This document shows positions 5,937 through 8,960 of a DNA stretch of 8,960 nucleotides, in pieces. The notes below the pieces were generated by a model. The model was not told the DNA's origin. It was given only the letters and a program-made list of their open reading frames with translations, and ran no database searches. This DNA comes from an uncultured Bacilli bacterium (GTDB lineage: Bacteria; Bacillota_I; Bacilli_A; RF39; UBA660). The stretch covers positions 1 through 8,960 of the forward strand of contig CANQHB010000030.1 of NCBI GenBank assembly GCA_947623755.1, written 5' to 3'. The position numbers were made by a program, and so were the translations under genes. Position 1 is the first letter of the stretch. Every line of letters begins with the position of its first letter.

Positions 5937-7004
5937 ATGAAAAGGAAGTTAAAGAAAAAGAATATAATTATTTTAATAGCTATTATTTTAGTTGTGGCCA
6001 TTGCTAGTGTTAGTGCGATATTTTTATTAAAAGATGATAATGTTAAAAAAGATGATGATAAAAAAACGGAAGAAAAAGAAAAAGTTCAAGATGATAAAGA
6101 GAAAATAGAACCAGAAGTCCAGATTGTAGATGTTAATAGTAAATCAAGACCATATGCGGTAATGATTAATAATTTAGGGGCAGCAAGACCTTATCATACC
6201 GGATTACAACAAGCTTATTTGGTTTATGAAATTATCGTCGAAGGGGGTATTACGAGATATCTGGCTTTATTTAAAGATAATTTACCTGAAGTAGTGGGTA
6301 GTGTTCGAAGCGCAAGGCATTATTATTTAGATTATGTAATGGAAAATGACGCTTATTATGTGCATTGGGGTTGGAGTCCACAAGCACAAAGTGATATAAG
6401 TAGTTTAAAAATAAATAATATTAATGGCCTTAGTCTAGGTAGTCCATATTTCTTTAGAAAAAAACTTAATGTTAGTAGCGAACATACTGGTTTTGCTAAT
6501 ATAAAAGCAATGGAAGATTATGTTAGTAAAAGATATAGAACTACGACTAATAAAGATTTACTTTTAAATTATAGCGCTATTAATGTTGATTTAAGTAGTT
6601 ATAGTCCGAAAGATGCTTTAAAGATAGATTTAAAATATTCGAATGGATTTACAACCAATTATGTTTATGATAGTGAGGCTAATGTTTATAAACAATATGT
6701 TAATAATAAAGCGCATACAGATTATGAAACGAAAGAACAATATACCGTAAAAAATATTATTACATATCAAGTAAGTAGTAATGGAATATCGGGAGATAAT
6801 AAAGGAAGACAAAATTTAAATAATATTGGAACTGGCAAAGGATATTTTATTACCGGAGGAAAAGTAGTAGAAATAACTTGGGAAAAGAAATCCCGGGATA
6901 GTGAAACGATTTATAGATATCAAGATGGAACAGAAATTACCGTAAATGATGGTAATACTTGGATTCATATAGTACCGACGAGTGGAAATATTAGCATATC
7001 ATAA
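5937..7004 (+). CDS. DUF3048 (YerB-type) membrane-anchored extracytoplasmic protein
   Basis: A 355-aa protein of the DUF3048 family, whose best known member is Bacillus subtilis YerB, a putative lipoprotein of unknown biochemical function. A very basic start (MKRKLKKK) and a hydrophobic helix (about 9-31) are followed by a charged, disordered Lys/Asp/Glu linker (32-62) and then the domain: RPYAVMINN (71-79), ARP, LVYEIIVEGGITRYLALF (95-112) and VGSVRSARHYYLD (120-132). The C-terminal DUF3048 subdomain shows GKGYFITGGKVVEITWEKKSRDS and a final GNTWIHIVP. There is no lipobox Cys, so anchoring is by the N-terminal helix instead of a lipid. The usual GPVRSARP reads GSVRSARH here. The ribosome binding site AGGGTGG lies at 5926-5932. 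The gene is probably co-transcribed with the small membrane protein 36 nt downstream. Family assignment is from remembered motifs; the role is unknown. Confidence 0.88.
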   Translation: MKRKLKKKNIIILIAIILVVAIASVSAIFLLKDDNVKKDDDKKTEEKEKVQDDKEKIEPEVQIVDVNSKSRPYAVMINNLGAARPYHTGLQQAYLVYEIIVEGGITRYLALFKDNLPEVVGSVRSARHYYLDYVMENDAYYVHWGWSPQAQSDISSLKINNINGLSLGSPYFFRKKLNVSSEHTGFANIKAMEDYVSKRYRTTTNKDLLLNYSAINVDLSSYSPKDALKIDLKYSNGFTTNYVYDSEANVYKQYVNNKAHTDYETKEQYTVKNIITYQVSSNGISGDNKGRQNLNNIGTGKGYFITGGKVVEITWEKKSRDSETIYRYQDGTEITVNDGNTWIHIVPTSGNISIS

Positions 7005-7040
7005 GACTTCAAGAATAAAATTTAGTGGGAGGTATCTCTA

Positions 7041-7271
7041 GTGGATATATTAATTGATTTTTTACTTAATAATTATATTTGGTTTTTAGTAATAAGTTTA
7101 ATTATTCTATTTGCTTTAATTGGTTATTTAGTGGATGCTTCGCAAATTAAAGAAGAGCCTCGGAAAAAAGAAGTTAAACCAATATTAGAAGAAAAAAATA
7201 CAGAGTTTAAAGTTCATCCGTCCGTGCAAGCTTATACAAGTAGTGATTATGATGACCCTTTAATAAAATAA
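7041..7271 (+). CDS. Small single-pass membrane protein, 76 aa
   Basis: A 76-aa protein starting with GTG at 7041, supported by GGGAGG (7027-7032) at 8-nt spacing; no in-frame ATG competes. One transmembrane helix spans about residues 11-32 (YIWFLVISLIILFALIGYLV), followed by a basic and acidic tail (KEEPRKKEVKPILEEKNTEF) and an end that reads HPSVQAYTSSDYDDPLIK. The positive charges after the helix suggest the tail is cytoplasmic. I recognise no family. It follows the DUF3048 gene by 36 nt without a promoter or terminator between, so the two probably form one unit and may act together at the membrane; that link is inferred from position alone. The TAA stop overlaps the base of the downstream terminator. 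Confidence 0.8.
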   Translation: MDILIDFLLNNYIWFLVISLIILFALIGYLVDASQIKEEPRKKEVKPILEEKNTEFKVHPSVQAYTSSDYDDPLIK

Positions 7272-7296
7272 AAAAATACCTGAGGGTATTTTTTTT
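7271..7296. terminator. Bidirectional terminator between convergent genes
   Basis: AAAAAATACC (7271-7280), loop TGAG, GGTATTTTTT (7285-7294) form a 10-bp stem with A and T runs on both flanks, so it can stop transcription from either side. The stop of the plus-strand gene (7269-7271) and that of the minus-strand gene (7297-7295) both overlap it: one hairpin serves both genes. Confidence 0.9.
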
Positions 7297-7702
7297 AGGT
7301 TAAGTAAAAACTTTTTATCATATCTTTTAGGGTTTCACTAATAGTTTCAATTGTATCATACCATTTTTCAATATTTTCAAGGAATGTTTTATTTTTGATA
7401 AAGTATTTAAGGTCATAAAAGTAATTTTTGAAATCATTTAACCAAATAATAAAGGGAAGTAAATCATATTCATCAATATCATATAAATTATCATAATAAG
7501 GACTATTATATAACGCACGGATATCTTTTTTAGTAAGGGCCGCGTCATAGATTAGGCGTTTATTTTTATTTATTAAAATATGAAGAGCTTTAGTATAAAT
7601 AAAAGTTTCTAAAGGCTTAGTAAAACAAGCCTTCTCATAAGAGGTACATATTTCTAAAAGATTAGCATTAAAGGGGATATTTAATATTTCATAAATATTC
7701 AT
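7295..7702 (-). CDS. J-domain-like protein lacking HPD, 135 aa
   Basis: A 135-aa soluble protein read on the minus strand from ATG at 7702, with AAGGAG (7714-7709) 6 nt upstream. The first 56 residues resemble the layout of a DnaJ J-domain: MNIYEILNI at the start, LLEICTSYEKACF in place of helix II, and YTKALHILINKNKRLIYDAAL in place of helix III, comparable to the EAYEVLSDPEKRAAYD ending of true J-domains. The loop between helices, where HPD should be, reads TKPLETF, so the Hsp70-stimulating motif is absent. Residues 57-135 are rich in Tyr, Asp, Lys and aromatic residues (LPFIIWLNDFKNYFYDLKYF) and match nothing I know. It is convergent with the small membrane protein gene and divergent from rubrerythrin. 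The gene is well supported; the J-domain relationship is a moderate inference, and ATPase stimulation of DnaK is not expected. Confidence 0.8.
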   Translation of the reverse strand: MNIYEILNIPFNANLLEICTSYEKACFTKPLETFIYTKALHILINKNKRLIYDAALTKKDIRALYNSPYYDNLYDIDEYDLLPFIIWLNDFKNYFYDLKYFIKNKTFLENIEKWYDTIETISETLKDMIKSFYLT

Positions 7703-7724
7703 AAGATTCTCCTTAATTTTTTTT

Positions 7725-7753
7725 ATTATAATATATTTTTTTTAAAAGATAAA
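7725..7753 (-). promoter_or_regulatory. Promoter of the J-like protein gene
   Basis: On the minus strand, -10 TATAAT (7730-7725) is perfect, with -35 TTTATC (7753-7748) at 17 bp, a weak match. The predicted start near 7718 is about 16 nt before the ATG at 7702. The region is very AT-rich, so the -35 is uncertain. Confidence 0.5.
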
Positions 7754-7764
7754 GAGAAATTTTG

Positions 7765-7793
7765 TTTACTTTAAAGTTTTTTTTAGTTATAAT
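7765..7793 (+). promoter_or_regulatory. Promoter of the rubrerythrin gene
   Basis: -35 TTTACT (7765-7770), 17-bp spacer, perfect -10 TATAAT (7788-7793). The predicted start near 7800 coincides with the GGAGGT ribosome binding site (7800-7805), giving an mRNA with almost nothing 5' of the Shine-Dalgarno. Only 11 bp separate its -35 from that of the divergent J-like gene. A TTATAAT half-site (7787-7793) would suit PerR, but the second half is missing. Confidence 0.6.
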
Positions 7794-7813
7794 TAAAGTG
7801 GAGGTAATGAATT

Positions 7814-8353
7814 ATGGAACTAAAAGGTTCAAGAACAGAAGCTAATTTAATGGCAGCATTTGCCGGAGAATCACAAGCTAGAAATAAATATACTTATTAT
7901 GCGTCTCAAGCTAGAAAAGATGGTTATGAACAAATAGCCGCAATATTTGAAGAGACAGCAGGAAATGAAAAAGAACATGCAAAAATGTGGTTTAAAGAAT
8001 TACATGGAGGTAAAGTACCAGATACACTTACAAATTTAAAAGATGCCGCTAGTGGAGAAAACTACGAGTGGACAGAAATGTATAAAGAATTTGCTGAAGT
8101 AGCGAAAGAAGAAGGCTTTGATAGAATTGCTAAATTATTCTTAGAAGTTGGAAAAATTGAAAAGCACCATGAAGAAAGATATATGAAATTAATAGGAAAT
8201 ATTAATGATGATTTAGTATTCAAAAAAGGTGAAGAAGTAGTTTGGATTTGCCGGAATTGTGGGTATGTTTATGTTGGAGATACTGCCCCTATGGTATGTC
8301 CAGTTTGTGCTCATCCTCAAAGCTTTATGGAACTTAAGAAAGAGAACTATTAG
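7814..8353 (+). CDS. Rubrerythrin (di-iron peroxidase with rubredoxin domain)
   Basis: Rubrerythrin (179 aa) reduces hydrogen peroxide to water in the cytoplasm of anaerobes, taking electrons from NAD(P)H through rubredoxin-type carriers. The N-terminal ferritin-like four-helix bundle shows the expected ligand motifs: Glu19 in GESQARNKY, Glu52 and His55 in NEKEHA, Glu85 and Glu88 in YEWTEMY, and Glu116 and His119 in EKHHEERY. The C-terminal rubredoxin-like domain has CRNC (146-149) and CPVC (162-165), four Cys for one iron. The length is that of a compact, standard rubrerythrin. ATG 7814 follows GGAGGT (7800-7805) and matches the family start MELKGSRTEANLMAAFAGE. The gene points away from the J-like gene and has its own promoter. 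The TAG stop lies in the loop of the terminator stem. It implies an anaerobic lifestyle with oxidative stress defence. No gene symbol is assigned because several naming schemes exist. Confidence 0.97.
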   Translation: MELKGSRTEANLMAAFAGESQARNKYTYYASQARKDGYEQIAAIFEETAGNEKEHAKMWFKELHGGKVPDTLTNLKDAASGENYEWTEMYKEFAEVAKEEGFDRIAKLFLEVGKIEKHHEERYMKLIGNINDDLVFKKGEEVVWICRNCGYVYVGDTAPMVCPVCAHPQSFMELKKENY

Positions 8354-8364
8354 TAGTTCTTTTT
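8343..8364 (+). terminator. Terminator overlapping the rubrerythrin stop codon
   Basis: AGAACTA (8343-8349), loop TTAG, TAGTTCT (8354-8360) form a perfect 7-bp stem followed by T (8360-8364). The loop contains the TAG stop, and the left arm encodes the last residues. The short T run suggests partial termination, which would let some transcripts reach the next gene, 24 nt after the stop. Confidence 0.65.
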
Positions 8365-8377
8365 ACATAGGTGGATT

Positions 8378-8941
8378 ATGGGTAAAATATTATTTTTAAT
8401 ATTATGCTTTTTCTTTTATGGAACTTTTAATTTTAAACATAATGTTGAAATTAATGAAAACGTAAAAGATGAAATAGAATCAATAGGTTCGGTAAATATT
8501 GAGAAAGTTAATATCAATAATTTAGAATTGTATCCAGGAGCTTATATGGTATATGCCGTAAAGGTGAATACTAAAGATTTAGATTGTAGTAAAATTAGTT
8601 TAGATATAGTTGGAACAATTAAGGCTAGTAATTTTTCGGGAGAAATGGAATGGCAAGTATATAAAACCGATGAATTAATTGAAAATCCAATAATTGATTG
8701 TGCATATAGTAGTGAAGCTAAAGACTATGAAAATTGTGAACTTAATGCTAGTTTTAAGGAAGATAATTTAGTAAAAAAAGTAGTGGTAGATGACTTTACC
8801 AATGAAAAAATAAAAGTTTCGGAGGTTATCCAAAAAAATCAAGAATATTATTGGTATTTTATCGGGACATTTAAAAGTAAAAAAGTGCCAGATAGTTTAA
8901 ATGTTACTATTAAGGGTGAAAATATAAAAGTTAGAAGCTGA
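8378..8941 (+). CDS. Exported protein of unknown function, 187 aa
   Basis: The 187-aa product begins MGKILFLILCFFFYGTF, a hydrophobic stretch that should act as a signal peptide or uncleaved anchor. The LILC at 7-10 is not a proper lipobox, having no small residues at -1 and -2. The rest alternates hydrophobic and polar residues as in a beta-sandwich (YMVYAVKVNTKDL; KISLDIVGTIKASNF; YYWYFIGTFKSK; SLNVTIKGENIKV), with three Cys at 70, 108 and 120 that could form a disulphide outside the cell. I recognise no family. AGGTGG (8369-8374) lies only 3 nt before ATG 8378. No clear promoter is seen, so expression may depend on read-through from rubrerythrin. The stop is TGA, the only one in the window, and lies in the left arm of a hairpin. 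With TGG used for every Trp, TGA is read here as a stop. Confidence 0.8.
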   Translation: MGKILFLILCFFFYGTFNFKHNVEINENVKDEIESIGSVNIEKVNINNLELYPGAYMVYAVKVNTKDLDCSKISLDIVGTIKASNFSGEMEWQVYKTDELIENPIIDCAYSSEAKDYENCELNASFKEDNLVKKVVVDDFTNEKIKVSEVIQKNQEYYWYFIGTFKSKKVPDSLNVTIKGENIKVRS

Positions 8942-8960
8942 TATTTTAAAAATATCAGTT
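8938..8960 (+). terminator. Probable terminator at the right window edge
   Basis: CTGATATTT (8938-8946) and AAATATCAG (8950-8958) form a 9-bp stem with a 3-nt loop, followed by TT at the end of the window. The U-run cannot be seen in full. The TGA stop of the exported-protein gene (8939-8941) is part of the left arm. Confidence 0.6.

Noticed and set aside
7787..7801. PerR box at the rubrerythrin promoter
   Set aside because: Only one half (TTATAAT) matches, and it is explained by the -10 box; the second half ATTATAA is absent.
8939..8941. TGA as tryptophan, as in many Mollicutes
   Set aside because: All tryptophans in the window are TGG, no gene has an internal in-frame TGA, and this TGA coincides with a hairpin at the gene's end.
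1..8960. CRISPR arrays, insertion sequences, tRNA or rRNA genes, phage or defence genes
   Set aside because: No repeat-spacer pattern, transposase, terminal repeats, cloverleaf or recognisable defence protein was seen on either strand.

Overview
This is a low-GC, AT-biased segment of a bacterial chromosome, most likely from an uncultured, anaerobic member of the Bacillota/Bacilli (the gut-associated, genome-reduced RF39- or Erysipelotrichales-like groups would fit, but the lineage is an inference). The supporting signs are Bacilli-type S12, S7, EF-G and EF-Tu sequences, strong AGGAGG-type ribosome binding sites, a rubrerythrin (an anaerobe's peroxidase), a DUF3048 (YerB-type) surface protein typical of Bacillota, and dense packing. 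The genetic code is standard: all 22 or so tryptophans are TGG, and TGA appears only as the stop of the last gene.

Left region (1-754): the first part of an ABC transporter ATPase of the LolD/MacB class on the minus strand, cut by the window edge. It is divergent from the str operon, and the shared 277-bp gap holds one promoter for each direction and a structured leader of about 94 nt before rpsL.

Centre (755-5020): the str operon rpsL-rpsG-fusA-tuf, encoding the decoding-centre protein S12, the 30S head protein S7 and the two elongation GTPases. fusA has no visible Shine-Dalgarno and starts 6 nt after the tandem stop of rpsG, so it is probably translated by coupling. tuf has its own promoter and ends in a strong intrinsic terminator. 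S12 carries Ile in place of the near-invariant Pro of the KDLPG loop.

Right region (5021-8960): short transcription units, most with a good promoter only 13-24 nt upstream of the start codon. They encode an unrecognised 270-aa soluble protein; a membrane-anchored DUF3048 protein followed by a 76-aa single-pass membrane protein; a convergent 135-aa protein resembling a J-domain without HPD; a divergent rubrerythrin; and an exported 187-aa protein of unknown function. Several stop codons are built into terminator hairpins. I see no mobile element, CRISPR array, RNA gene or clearly new multi-gene system; the interest lies in details of the translation genes and in the small unassigned proteins.
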